From positions 1-47,301 of the forward strand of contig CACGAV010000007.1 in NCBI GenBank assembly GCA_902571095.1: a stretch of DNA of 47,301 nt, given 5' to 3'. This document shows, one piece after another, positions 9,572 to 18,684 of the stretch. The translations under genes and the position numbers were made by a program. The notes beneath the pieces are model-generated. The model saw only the letters and a program-made list of their open reading frames with translations, searched no databases and was not told the DNA's origin. Position 1 is the first letter of the stretch. Each line of letters starts with the position of its first letter. This stretch comes from an uncultured Pelagibacteraceae bacterium. GTDB lineage: Bacteria; Pseudomonadota; Alphaproteobacteria; Pelagibacterales; Pelagibacteraceae.

Positions 9572-10345
9572 TTATATAAATTTCTTTAATTGATCCAAAG
9601 ACTTTAATGAAACTTTAGAGTTTATTAATCCATCCTTAATCTCTTGAGCAGTTTTTACAGCACTCTTTCCATCACCATGAACACAAATAGAATCAATTTC
9701 GCATGGTATTTGTTTACCTGAAAAACAATTTAAAGCTTGATTTTGAACCATTTTAATAACATGTTTTTTTGCTTCTTCCGGATCTGTTATAAGTGCATTT
9801 TTCTTAGACCTTGAAACTAAATTACCATCATCTTCATAATTTCTATCAGCAAAAATTTCTGCTGCAACTTTCATATTGAGTTTTTTTCCTGCCTTTTCCA
9901 TTTGCGATCCTGTAGGAACTAAAAAAATTAAATCTTTATTTGCATTAATAATGGATTTTGAAATTACGCTTGCTAATTCAAAATCTTCACAAGCCATGTT
10001 ATTTAATGCACCATGAGGTTTAACATGTGTAACTTTCATTGAATTTTTCTCAGCAATTTCAGATAAAATATTAATTTGGTCTATTATTAATTTATTTATT
10101 TCTTTAGAAGTTAGATTTAACCTTTTTCTACCAAAATTTTCTGGGTCATTAAATGATGGATGGGCGCCTATGCTAACACCATTTTTTTTTGAAATTTCTA
10201 CTGTTTTTTTCATGGTAGGTTCGTCTCCAGCGTGGTACCCACAAGCAACATTAGCTGAATTAACTATACCCAATAATAAAGGGTCGTTTTCTGTGGAACA
10301 GAACTTTGAAGTTTCTCCAAGATCACAATTAATATTAATTTCCAT
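9572..10345 (-). CDS. pxpA: 5-oxoprolinase subunit A (LamB/YcsF family)
   Basis: 257 residues beginning with the family signature INCDLGE, followed by SANVACGYHAGD at about 31-42, SIGAHPSFNDPENFGR and THVKPHGALNN. PxpA works with PxpB and PxpC to hydrolyse 5-oxoproline (pyroglutamate) to glutamate using ATP in the cytosol. It repairs glutamine-derived damage or feeds on pyroglutamate. Unusually, pxpA is divergent from pxpBC rather than part of the same transcript. They share a 37-bp intergenic region with back-to-back -10-like boxes. Confidence 0.94.
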   Translation of the reverse strand: MEININCDLGETSKFCSTENDPLLLGIVNSANVACGYHAGDEPTMKKTVEISKKNGVSIGAHPSFNDPENFGRKRLNLTSKEINKLIIDQINILSEIAEKNSMKVTHVKPHGALNNMACEDFELASVISKSIINANKDLIFLVPTGSQMEKAGKKLNMKVAAEIFADRNYEDDGNLVSRSKKNALITDPEEAKKHVIKMVQNQALNCFSGKQIPCEIDSICVHGDGKSAVKTAQEIKDGLINSKVSLKSLDQLKKFI

Positions 10346-10382
10346 ATTTTAAACCTTTATATAATATCTATTATATCAATTT
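10346..10382. promoter_or_regulatory. Compact divergent promoter region between pxpA and pxpB
   Basis: Only 37 bp separate the two start codons. A TATAAT lies on the + strand at 10360-10365, about 18 nt before the pxpB ATG. Its mirror, TATAAT on the - strand, lies at 10375-10370, about 25 nt before the pxpA ATG. The AT-rich repeat is nearly palindromic. Any -35 elements would fall inside the opposite gene's first codons. This fits coordinated, mutually exclusive expression from overlapping promoters with very short leaders. AT-rich genomes produce TATAAT by chance, so this is moderate evidence. Confidence 0.5.
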
Positions 10383-11072
10383 ATGTTGAAAAAAATAAGT
10401 AATATCGGAGACTGTGGCATCACTTGTGATTTCGGTGATGAAGTCAATAAAAACACAAATAAAGAAGTAATAAAACTTTTTAATTTTATTCAAGACTCAG
10501 TAAATAGAAGAAAAATTAAAGGAATATTAAATTACACACCATCATATAATAAATTAATAATTAATTTTGAGTTAGGACAAATTAAATCAAACGAAATAAT
10601 AGAATTTATTAAAAGTAGTGATTATTCAAAAATAAATTTACCTGAAAACACAAAAACTGTTGAAATCCCAATATGTTATGATGAAGAATTCGCTTTAGAT
10701 ATAAAAAGATTAGAACAAAAAACTAAATTAAATTTTAAAGAAATAGTATCTAAGCATCTTGAAACGAACTTTTTCGTTTATATGATAGGTTTTGTACCTG
10801 GCCAACCTTTCCTTGGTGATCTCAATAAAAATCTTTATCACGATAGGTTAGATACACCACGTATAAGAATTAACAAAGGTTCTGTAGGTATAGTCGAAAA
10901 ATTCTGTACAATATACACTTTCGAAAGCCCAGGAGGATGGAATATAATTGGAAGAACCCCATTCGAGCTTTTTAATATAAATAAAACAAACACAAGCATT
11001 TTATCACCTGGGGATACTGTAAAATTTGAGTCTATATCAAAAAAAGAATTTACTTTATTTAAAAATGAATAA
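10383..11072 (+). CDS. pxpB: 5-oxoprolinase subunit B (KipI family)
   Basis: 229 residues of the carboxyltransferase subdomain C/D type. Diagnostic segments are IGDCGITCDFGDEV near the start, YMIGFVPGQPFLGDL near residue 137, and TPRIRINKGSVGIVEKFCTIYTFESPGGWNIIGRTP spanning residues 159-194. It forms the PxpB-PxpC pair needed for ATP-dependent 5-oxoproline hydrolysis with PxpA. The last codons overlap the pxpC ATG by 8 nt, indicating translational coupling and equal output of the two subunits. Confidence 0.93.
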   Translation: MLKKISNIGDCGITCDFGDEVNKNTNKEVIKLFNFIQDSVNRRKIKGILNYTPSYNKLIINFELGQIKSNEIIEFIKSSDYSKINLPENTKTVEIPICYDEEFALDIKRLEQKTKLNFKEIVSKHLETNFFVYMIGFVPGQPFLGDLNKNLYHDRLDTPRIRINKGSVGIVEKFCTIYTFESPGGWNIIGRTPFELFNINKTNTSILSPGDTVKFESISKKEFTLFKNE

Positions 11073-11988
11073 TTATTTTAAAGTACTAAGACCTGGTATT
11101 AATTCAACTTTCCAAGATCTAGGTAGATTTGGATTACAGCATCTTGGCATTGTTGCAAGTGGCTGCATGGATCAATTATCATTTTGTAATTCAAATAAAT
11201 TAGTCGGTAATAAAATATCAGAAGGAGCTTTAGAATTTGCATATCAAGGACCATTACTTGAGATGAATGGAGAAAATGCATTGGTAGCTATTTCAGGAAA
11301 AGTTAATTTTAATTTAATAAAAAAAAATGGCGAAACAATAAAAGGAAAGTCTAATGAAAGTTTTCAAATTTCTAATGGAGATAAGATTGATATTTTGTCA
11401 ACAATTAATTCTGTCTATGGTTATTTTTCAATATTGGGTGGCTTTAAAATTGAAGAGGTCAAAGGAAGTGTATCCACATTAGTTAAAGCGAAAATTGGTC
11501 CGAATAATGGAAATAAACTAAAAATTGATGATAAAATTTATTTTAAAAAATCCAATCAAACAAATAAATTAAAGAAAATTGAATTTGATTTTGATCAAGA
11601 TAATGTCATTAGAGTAATGAAGGGTTTGCAAGTTCATTACTTTTCAAAAAATAGCCAAGATCATTTTTTTTCAAAAGAATATAAAGTTACAAAACTAACT
11701 GATCGAATGGGAATGAGATTAGAAGGTGTTAAACTTGAAAACATAGTTAATAAAAATATAAAATCTGAAGGGATCACAAAAGGATCAATCCAAGTACCTG
11801 GTGATGGCCAACCTATAATTCTTCTTTCAGATCACCCAACGATTGGCGGATATCCAAAAATAGCCAATGTGATAACCGCTGACTATGATAAATTAGTTCA
11901 AAAAACTCCTGGTACAATTATTAAATTTAAATTGGTCAATTTGTCTATTGCGGAAAATGCTTTTCAAGATTATGTAAGAAAATTCTAA
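11065..11988 (+). CDS. pxpC: 5-oxoprolinase subunit C (KipA family)
   Basis: About 307 residues of the biotin-dependent carboxyltransferase-like family. The N-terminus reads VLRPGINSTFQDLGRFGLQ, a hallmark of this subunit. It is followed by GALEFAYQGP near residue 53, VYGYFSILGG near 116, and TDRMGMRLEG and LLSDHPTIGGYPKIA towards the C-terminus. An earlier in-frame start exists at 11026, but the ATG at 11065 aligns with the family N-terminus and overlaps pxpB in the usual coupled way. The EamA transporter gene starts at the very next base after the stop. Confidence 0.93.
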   Translation: MNNYFKVLRPGINSTFQDLGRFGLQHLGIVASGCMDQLSFCNSNKLVGNKISEGALEFAYQGPLLEMNGENALVAISGKVNFNLIKKNGETIKGKSNESFQISNGDKIDILSTINSVYGYFSILGGFKIEEVKGSVSTLVKAKIGPNNGNKLKIDDKIYFKKSNQTNKLKKIEFDFDQDNVIRVMKGLQVHYFSKNSQDHFFSKEYKVTKLTDRMGMRLEGVKLENIVNKNIKSEGITKGSIQVPGDGQPIILLSDHPTIGGYPKIANVITADYDKLVQKTPGTIIKFKLVNLSIAENAFQDYVRKF

Positions 11989-12846
11989 ATGAACTTTGTT
12001 TACAAAATACCTGGTCCACTACTTATCCTTACAGGTGGATTTTGCCTAAGCTGGGGCGGCCTTATTTTAAGAACTTTTGAAAGCGCTAGTATTTGGCAAA
12101 TTCTTTTTTATAGATCAATATTCTTTCTCTGGGTGTTAATAGCTTTTATTTTGTTAACTTATGGAAAAAAGACATTTAAAAAAATTAAAGAAGCAGGTGT
12201 ACCAGGCCTTATTGGTGGAATATTTCTATCAACTAACTTTGTTGCTTATATGTATTCTATGATGGAAACGACTGTTGCTAATGTAGTTTTTATTATAAGT
12301 ACTCAAACAGTTTTTTTACCGATAGTCGCTTATATTTTTTTAAAAGAAAAAATTTCACCGCGGGGATATGTTGCAATTATGTTAGCAATGATTGGCGTTA
12401 CTTTGATGATTGGTGACTCACTTGGAACTGGATCTTTAAAAGGAAATTTAGCCGCTTTGACTATTCCAATTAACTTTTCTGTTTTAGTTTTAATAATTAG
12501 AAAATATCCAAAAGTGGATATGATACCTGCAATATTTTACGCGGGTATATTGAGCTGCCTATATGGTTTACTTTTACTTGAAAATTTTGCTATATCCACA
12601 AAAGATATTTGGTTAGCATTTTTGCTAGGTGTCCCTCAATTAGCTTTTGGTTTTATTTTTATAACAATAGGTTCCAGAACTACACCAGCAGTAATGGTGG
12701 GTTTATTAATGCTTATGGAATCTATATTTGCCCCAATATGGGTTTGGTTATTTTATAATGAAATACCACCAGTAAGTGTACTTATTGGTGGAATAATTAT
12801 TCTTTCCGCCGTAGTTATGAAAAGCTTGGATTATAAAAAAGTATAA
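11989..12846 (+). CDS. EamA/DMT-family transporter, probable metabolite exporter
   Basis: 285 residues with about ten hydrophobic segments in two EamA halves. The first half ends with TVFLPIVAYIFLKEKISPRG near residues 104-123, and the second with MLMESIFAPIWVWLFYNEIPP near 241-261. Both are typical of drug/metabolite transporters. Substrates of the family range from amino acids to nucleosides. It starts directly on the pxpC stop, so it is the last gene of a pxpBC-transporter operon and might move 5-oxoproline or glutamate. That link is inferred from position only. Confidence 0.85.
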   Translation: MNFVYKIPGPLLILTGGFCLSWGGLILRTFESASIWQILFYRSIFFLWVLIAFILLTYGKKTFKKIKEAGVPGLIGGIFLSTNFVAYMYSMMETTVANVVFIISTQTVFLPIVAYIFLKEKISPRGYVAIMLAMIGVTLMIGDSLGTGSLKGNLAALTIPINFSVLVLIIRKYPKVDMIPAIFYAGILSCLYGLLLLENFAISTKDIWLAFLLGVPQLAFGFIFITIGSRTTPAVMVGLLMLMESIFAPIWVWLFYNEIPPVSVLIGGIIILSAVVMKSLDYKKV

Positions 12847-12875
12847 TTTATCTAAATTTTGTGTTATAAAAAAAG

Positions 12876-13040
12876 AATAACGGGAGAGACTATTTAAATA
12901 TAGCGCCGAAGGAGCAACCTCCCTGGAAACTCTCAGGCAAAAGGACCGTTATTGTAATAACTCTGGAAAGCAGGCATAGCCTCACCGAAGGAGTAAATCT
13001 CTCAGGTTCTTAGACAGATGGGGAAAAAAAGGGTTATTAC
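12876..13040 (+). promoter_or_regulatory. Tandem glycine riboswitch upstream of gcvT
   Basis: Two consecutive glycine aptamers are recognisable. Aptamer 1 (about 12876-12953) has P1 AATAACG paired with CGTTATT, the GGGAGAGAC start, GCGCCGAAGGAGCAA, and the conserved ACTCTCAGGCAAAAGGACCG. Aptamer 2 (about 12954-13040) has P1 GTAATAAC paired exactly with GTTATTAC, the CTCTGGAAAGC start, CACCGAAGGAGTAA, and CTCTCAGG with AGACAGATGGGG. The last pair of aptamer 2 P1 ends 3 nt before the gcvT ATG. There is no room for a terminator, so control is more likely translational or through stability. In known cases glycine turns on the glycine cleavage genes. Confidence 0.95.
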
Positions 13041-13043
13041 AAA

Positions 13044-14132
13044 ATGGAAAAAACAGCTTTATATAATTTTCATAAAAACTCAGGGGCTAAGTTCGTTCCT
13101 TTCGCTGGTTATGAGATGCCTATCCAATATAAAGATGGCATAGTTAAAGAACATATAAATACAAGACAGTCCGCAGGTTTTTTTGATGTATCACATATGG
13201 GGCAGTTTTTTGTCTCTGGCGGTCGATCAACAGAACTTAATTTAGAAAAAATTATACCATTAGATTTTAAAGAAATTAAGATGAACCAGTCTAAATATTC
13301 ATTTTTAATTAATGATGAAGGAGGAGTTATAGACGATCTTATTATAACAAGAGTTGAAAATGGTTTTAATATTATATTGAATGCGGCTTGCAAGGATAAT
13401 GATATTAAAGAAATTGCAAAGTGTCTAAACTCCGAAAGTAAATACGAATTAAGAAAAGATTTATCTCTTATAGCTTTACAAGGTCCTAAAGCGGAAACAA
13501 TTCTAGAAACAATTATAAAAGGTGTAAAAGAACTAAAATTTATGAATGGTAATTATTTTAAATTTCTTGAAAAGAAAATTTACATAACTCGTTCTGGTTA
13601 CACTGGCGAAGATGGTTTTGAGATTTCAGTTCCAAATATAATTGTTGAAAATCTTATCAAACTACTTACAGATAAAGATGCTAAACCTATAGGTTTGGGA
13701 GCAAGAGATACACTTAGATTAGAAGCGGGTTTATGTTTGTATGGTCATGAATTAAATCAAGAGATTAATCCGATTCAAGCGAATTTAAAATGGGCAATTT
13801 CAAAAAAAAGAAGAGAAACAGGAGGTTTCAAAGGCTGGGAAAATATTAAAAAAGATTTACAAAACGGAGTTTCTAAAATTAGAGTTGGCGTTAAACCAGC
13901 AGGCAAAATTATCGCAAGGGAGGGTACAAAAATTTATTCTAATACCGGTGAGGAAATAGGAATTATCACAAGCGGCACATATGGACCAAGCGTAAATAGT
14001 CCAGTTGCCATGGGATATGTAAAAAGTAAATTTTCAGAAATTGATAATAAAATTTTAATAGAGGTAAGAGGAAAAAAGCATGAGGCTAAAGTATCCAAAT
14101 TACCGTTTTATAAAAAGAGTTATGTCAAATAG
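13044..14132 (+). CDS. gcvT: Glycine cleavage system T protein (aminomethyltransferase)
   Basis: 362 residues. The N-terminus [20 protein letters not shown], then [10 protein letters not shown] and [12 protein letters not shown], match GcvT. The folate-binding region includes [14 protein letters not shown] near residue 185 and [20 protein letters not shown] near 220. It transfers the methylene carbon from the H-protein lipoyl arm to tetrahydrofolate and releases ammonia. It is the first gene behind the glycine riboswitch, whose last helix ends 3 nt upstream, with no other clear ribosome binding site. gcvH follows after 8 nt. Confidence 0.97.
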   Translation: MEKTALYNFHKNSGAKFVPFAGYEMPIQYKDGIVKEHINTRQSAGFFDVSHMGQFFVSGGRSTELNLEKIIPLDFKEIKMNQSKYSFLINDEGGVIDDLIITRVENGFNIILNAACKDNDIKEIAKCLNSESKYELRKDLSLIALQGPKAETILETIIKGVKELKFMNGNYFKFLEKKIYITRSGYTGEDGFEISVPNIIVENLIKLLTDKDAKPIGLGARDTLRLEAGLCLYGHELNQEINPIQANLKWAISKKRRETGGFKGWENIKKDLQNGVSKIRVGVKPAGKIIAREGTKIYSNTGEEIGIITSGTYGPSVNSPVAMGYVKSKFSEIDNKILIEVRGKKHEAKVSKLPFYKKSYVK

Positions 14133-14140
14133 GAGGATAT

Positions 14141-14521
14141 ATGAGTGAAAAAAAATATTCAAAAAAACATGAATGGATCATGTTAGACGGTGAGTCTGCA
14201 ACTGTAGGCATTAGCAAGCATGCAACAGAAATGCTCGGTGATATCGTTTTTGTTGAATTGCCTGAGAAAGGTAAGAGCTTAAACAAAGAAGAAAAAGCTG
14301 CTGTAGTAGAGTCCACAAAGGCTGCAAGCGATGTTTATACACCAGTATCTGGAGAAATTATGGAAACAAATCAACCAATTGTTGATGACCCATCAAATGT
14401 AAATAAAGATCCAGAAAATAATGGTTGGTTTTTTAAAATAAAAGTTAAAGATAAATCAGAGTTAGATTCTTTAATGAGCCAGCCAGATTATGAAAAATTT
14501 GTAAAGGACAATCCAAATTAA
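14141..14521 (+). CDS. gcvH: Glycine cleavage system H protein
   Basis: 126 residues, the normal size. The opening [14 protein letters not shown], then [12 protein letters not shown] and the lipoylation site [16 protein letters not shown] with Lys60 as the modified residue, identify it. It shuttles the aminomethyl group from P to T protein and is reoxidised by dihydrolipoyl dehydrogenase, which is not in this window. It has the strongest ribosome binding site of the operon (AGGAGG, 5 nt spacer), suiting the excess of H protein typically needed. gcvP begins 1 nt after its stop. Confidence 0.97.
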   Translation: MSEKKYSKKHEWIMLDGESATVGISKHATEMLGDIVFVELPEKGKSLNKEEKAAVVESTKAASDVYTPVSGEIMETNQPIVDDPSNVNKDPENNGWFFKIKVKDKSELDSLMSQPDYEKFVKDNPN

Positions 14522-14522
14522 C

Positions 14523-17390
14523 ATGATAGACGATACTTCAAAAGAATTTATCAGTAGGCACATTGGTCCGAGCACTGAAGACCAAAAAGAGATGTTAAAA
14601 GCAATATCTTCAAAATCAATTGATAATTTAATTGAGAATACTGTTCCAATGAATATTTTAATAAAAGACGAACTTAAAATTGATGAACCTATGTCAGAGA
14701 ATGATGCTCTAAAAAAATTGAAACTTTTGTCAAAAAAAAATGAAGTTTTCCGTAATTTTATAGGAATGGGTTACTATAATACTGTTACCCCAAATGTTAT
14801 TTTAAGAAATATACTCGAGAATCCCGGTTGGTATACTTCTTACACTCCATACCAACCTGAAGTAGCCCAGGGAAGATTAGAAATGTTAATTAATTTCCAA
14901 CAAATGATAATGGATTTAACTGGTATGGATATAGCAAATGCTTCGTTATTAGACGAAGGAACTGCTGCTGCTGAAGCAGTGGGTTTATGTCAAAGATTAG
15001 ATAAAAATAATTCAAAAAAGATATTTGTATCAAGTTCATGTAACCCTCAAACAATAGATATAATTAAGACAAGGGTTGAGCCATTCAATATAGAGCTAAT
15101 TATTGGTGATGAGGAAAAAATTTTAAAAGGTATTAAAGATAAAATTATTTGTGGTGTTTTAGCTTACCCTGGAACTTTAGGTGAAATTAAAGACCCTAGT
15201 GAGTCTATAAGCTTAATTCATAAAAAAGAAGGCAAAGTAATTGTTGTTAGTGATCTGTTATCTTTAACAAGACTTAAAACCCCAGCAGAACTTGGGGCAG
15301 ATATTGCTGTTGGAAGTGCACAAAGATTTGGAATACCTATGGGTTATGGAGGTCCACATGCAGCGTTTTTTGCAACCAAAGAAGAATTTAAAAGATCTAT
15401 GCCAGGTAGAATTATTGGAGTATCAGTTGATAGACATGGGAAAAAAGCGTTTAGATTATCTCTTCAAACAAGAGAACAGCACATAAGAAGAGACAAGGCT
15501 ACAAGCAATATTTGTACTGCTCAAGCACTACTTGCAATTCTTTCAGCTGCTTATGCAATTTATCATGGACCTGAAGGAATTTTAAAAATAGCTAATAGGA
15601 CATCAAAGTTAGCAAAAATTTTTGCTGACGGACTGAAATCAGGTGGTTACCAACTACATTCTGAAAATTTTTTTGATACAGTTACTGTCAAAACAAATGA
15701 GAAAACAGACACTATAAATAACAAGGCCTTATCAGAAAAAATTAATTTGAGGGTAGTAGATAAAAATACATTATCTGTAGCTTTTGATGAGGTTAAGAGA
15801 GTTGATCATGTAAATACTCTACTAAAAATATTTGGAATAAAAAAAACATTTAGTAATACTGATAAAGTTGATTTAACTAATTTACCAAAAAATCTTTTAA
15901 GAACATCTAAATACCTTACTCATCCTATTTTTCATAAATATCATTCAGAAACTGAGATGCTTCGTTATTTAAAAAGATTAGAGGATTGTGATATTGCTTT
16001 AAATAGATCTATGATTGCACTTGGTTCATGTACGATGAAGCTAAATGCTACAGCGGAACTTATCCCTGTGACTTGGAAAGAATTCTCATTACCACATCCT
16101 TTTGTGCCCCAAGATCAAATGAAAGGGTATAAGGTTTTATTTAATGATTTAGTCAATGATTTGAAGGAAATTACTGGTTTTGATGCAGTTTCTCTTCAAC
16201 CAAATTCAGGCGCTCAAGGAGAATATTCAGGATTAATGACAATACGTAAATTTCATTTGAATAATAATCAAAAAAATAGAAATGTATGTTTGATACCAGA
16301 GTCAGCACACGGCACAAATCCTGCAAGCGCACAAATGTGCGGTATGAAAGTAGTAGTTGTTAATTGCGATGAAGAAGGCAATGTTGATTTAATAGATTTA
16401 AAAGATAAGGTAAATAAGTATTCAAAAGATTTAGCTGCTCTGATGGTAACCTACCCATCAACACATGGAGTATTCGAAGAAAAAATTAGTGAAATTTGTG
16501 ATTACGTCCATAAAGCTGGCGGTCAAGTTTATATGGATGGTGCAAACCTTAATGCACTAGTTGGTATTGCAAAACCTGGAAAATTTGGACCAGATGTTTG
16601 TCATATTAATTTACACAAAACTTTTTGTATTCCACACGGAGGAGGAGGGCCAGGCATGGGTCCAATCGCATGCGCAAAACACTTAAAAGATTTTTTACCA
16701 AATCATAACATTACTAAAAATAATAGATCCGAGAAAAGTTTAGGCTCTGTATCTGCTGCGCCATGGGGAAGTGCGAGTATATTACCAATTTCTTGGATGT
16801 ATATAAAGATGATGGGAGCCGAAGGTTTAAGAAAAGCATCTGAGGTAGCAATTTTAAACGCAAATTACATATCAAAAAAATTATCTAATTATTACAAAGT
16901 TCTCTACAAAGGAAAAAATGGAAATGTTGCACACGAATGTATTATAGATCTTAGACCAATAAAATCTAAATCCGGAATTTCAGAGGAAGATATCGCCAAA
17001 AGATTAATAGATTACGGTTATCACGCCCCAACAATGTCCTGGCCTGTTGCTGGAACATTAATGATTGAACCAACGGAGAGTGAAAATCTTGCAGAGATAA
17101 ATCGTTTTTGTAATGCATTAATATCTATTAAAAAAGAAATTGACAAAGTTGATAATGGTAGTTTTGACAAAAAAGACAATCCTTTGAAAAATGCCCCGCA
17201 CACACATCTTGAGCTAAGCGCAGATGAATGGAAACACTTATATAAAAGAGAAGAAGCCGCATTTCCAAATGAATATTTGAAAGATAATAAGTTTTGGCCA
17301 CCAGTTGGAAGAGTTGATAATGTTTTTGGTGATAGAAATTTAGTTTGCTCTTGTCCAACTCTTCAAGAGTATAAAGAAGATGCAGCTTAA
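14523..17390 (+). CDS. gcvP: Glycine dehydrogenase (decarboxylating), single-chain P protein
   Basis: 955 residues, the full-length fused form in which both P-protein halves lie on one chain. The N-terminal half begins FISRHIGPST and contains YTPYQPEVAQGRLE near residue 115. The C-terminal half carries the pyridoxal phosphate lysine in NLHKTFCIPHGGGGPGMGP (Lys699), after PESAHGTNPASA near 595. It decarboxylates glycine and loads the aminomethyl group onto GcvH. It closes the riboswitch-controlled gcvTHP set, but the next gene starts 7 nt later on the same strand, so transcription may continue into the lipid-modification genes. Confidence 0.97.
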   Translation: MIDDTSKEFISRHIGPSTEDQKEMLKAISSKSIDNLIENTVPMNILIKDELKIDEPMSENDALKKLKLLSKKNEVFRNFIGMGYYNTVTPNVILRNILENPGWYTSYTPYQPEVAQGRLEMLINFQQMIMDLTGMDIANASLLDEGTAAAEAVGLCQRLDKNNSKKIFVSSSCNPQTIDIIKTRVEPFNIELIIGDEEKILKGIKDKIICGVLAYPGTLGEIKDPSESISLIHKKEGKVIVVSDLLSLTRLKTPAELGADIAVGSAQRFGIPMGYGGPHAAFFATKEEFKRSMPGRIIGVSVDRHGKKAFRLSLQTREQHIRRDKATSNICTAQALLAILSAAYAIYHGPEGILKIANRTSKLAKIFADGLKSGGYQLHSENFFDTVTVKTNEKTDTINNKALSEKINLRVVDKNTLSVAFDEVKRVDHVNTLLKIFGIKKTFSNTDKVDLTNLPKNLLRTSKYLTHPIFHKYHSETEMLRYLKRLEDCDIALNRSMIALGSCTMKLNATAELIPVTWKEFSLPHPFVPQDQMKGYKVLFNDLVNDLKEITGFDAVSLQPNSGAQGEYSGLMTIRKFHLNNNQKNRNVCLIPESAHGTNPASAQMCGMKVVVVNCDEEGNVDLIDLKDKVNKYSKDLAALMVTYPSTHGVFEEKISEICDYVHKAGGQVYMDGANLNALVGIAKPGKFGPDVCHINLHKTFCIPHGGGGPGMGPIACAKHLKDFLPNHNITKNNRSEKSLGSVSAAPWGSASILPISWMYIKMMGAEGLRKASEVAILNANYISKKLSNYYKVLYKGKNGNVAHECIIDLRPIKSKSGISEEDIAKRLIDYGYHAPTMSWPVAGTLMIEPTESENLAEINRFCNALISIKKEIDKVDNGSFDKKDNPLKNAPHTHLELSADEWKHLYKREEAAFPNEYLKDNKFWPPVGRVDNVFGDRNLVCSCPTLQEYKEDAA

Positions 17391-17397
17391 ATATTAA

Positions 17398-18684
17398 ATG
17401 AAAATTGCAGTTATTGGTTCAGGTATATCAGGTCTGTCAGCTGCTTATTACTTATCAAAAAAATATAAAGTAGATCTTTTTGAAAGGGAGGATCATTTTG
17501 GTGGACACTCATATACATACGACATAAATGAGAATGATAAAAAAGTTCCTGTAGATCTTGGATTTATAGTTTTTAATAAATTAACTTATCCAAATTTAAT
17601 AAATTTTTTTAATGAACTAAAAGTTCCATATGAAAAAAGTGATATGTCTTTTTCAGTTTCTGTAAAGGACTCATCAATTGAATATGGTGGTACAGGTTTT
17701 AACGCGTTATTTGCAAGAAAAAACAATTTATTTAATTTTAATTTTATTAAAATGATTTATGAAATTATATCTTTTTATAAAACAGCACCAATTTTACTAA
17801 AAAAAGATTTGAAAAATTTGACCTTAGGAAATTATTTAGATAATTCAAAACTTTCAAAATATTTTATAAATTACCATATTGTTCCAATGGTAGCAGCAAT
17901 TTGGTCAATGCCAATTTCAAAAGCAAGAGATATACCTTTTGAATTGTTTTTAAATTTTTTTAACAACCATGGGCTTTTTAAATTAAAAAATAGACCCCAG
18001 TGGTATACTGTTACAAATAGAAGTAGAGCTTATGTAACAAGAGTTTTAGAAAAAATTAGTGGAGATTATTTAAAAAACTATAATATAAAAAAAATAGTAA
18101 GAAGTGAGGATAATGTGAGAATTTTCACACAAAATGATGGCGACCAAAGGGATTACGATCATGTTGTTTTATCTTGTCATGCAGATGAAAGTTTAAATAT
18201 TATTGACAAACCAACAATAGATGAAAAAAAAATTCTTAGAGAATTTTCTTATATTCCAAATACTGCATATCTTCACACAGATATAAATTTGATGCCAAAT
18301 AAAAAAAATGCTTGGTCGAGCTGGAACTCAATTTCTACAAAAGATTTATCTCACACATGCATTACATACTGGCTAAATAAACTGCAAAATTTAAAAACAA
18401 AAGAGAATTATTTTCTGACTTTAAATCCAATATTTGAAATTAAAGAAAATAAATTAATAAAAAAAATCAATTTTACACATCCTTATTTAAATATTAAAAG
18501 TTTTAAGACACAAACTAACTTAAATACTCTTCAAGGTAAAAATAGGACCTGGTTTTCTGGTAGTTATTTTGGTTACGGTTTTCATGAGGATGGGTTAAAA
18601 TCAACTTTAGAAATGATAAATCAATTTGAAAGAAGAGATGGAGACTTGTATATACAAAGGCATAGTTACGCATCGAAGATTTAA
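17398..18684 (+). CDS. FAD-dependent amine-oxidase-type oxidoreductase, lipid-modification cluster
   Basis: 428 residues. The N-terminal Rossmann motif IAVIGSGISGLSAAYYL, the acidic residue in VDLFERED about 20 residues later, and FGGHSYTYD mark a flavin-containing amine-oxidase-fold protein. VDLGFIVFNKLTYPNL and WSMPISKA near residue 163 are typical of the branch that co-occurs with DUF1365 and cyclopropane fatty acid synthase genes. Members are thought to oxidise or desaturate membrane fatty acyl chains; the exact reaction is not established here. It starts 7 nt after gcvP and overlaps the following gene by 47 nt. Confidence 0.85.
   Translation: MKIAVIGSGISGLSAAYYLSKKYKVDLFEREDHFGGHSYTYDINENDKKVPVDLGFIVFNKLTYPNLINFFNELKVPYEKSDMSFSVSVKDSSIEYGGTGFNALFARKNNLFNFNFIKMIYEIISFYKTAPILLKKDLKNLTLGNYLDNSKLSKYFINYHIVPMVAAIWSMPISKARDIPFELFLNFFNNHGLFKLKNRPQWYTVTNRSRAYVTRVLEKISGDYLKNYNIKKIVRSEDNVRIFTQNDGDQRDYDHVVLSCHADESLNIIDKPTIDEKKILREFSYIPNTAYLHTDINLMPNKKNAWSSWNSISTKDLSHTCITYWLNKLQNLKTKENYFLTLNPIFEIKENKLIKKINFTHPYLNIKSFKTQTNLNTLQGKNRTWFSGSYFGYGFHEDGLKSTLEMINQFERRDGDLYIQRHSYASKI

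Noticed and set aside
13109-13393. A 94-residue frame on the - strand within gcvT
   Set aside because: It overlaps a conserved enzyme entirely and lacks any family features.
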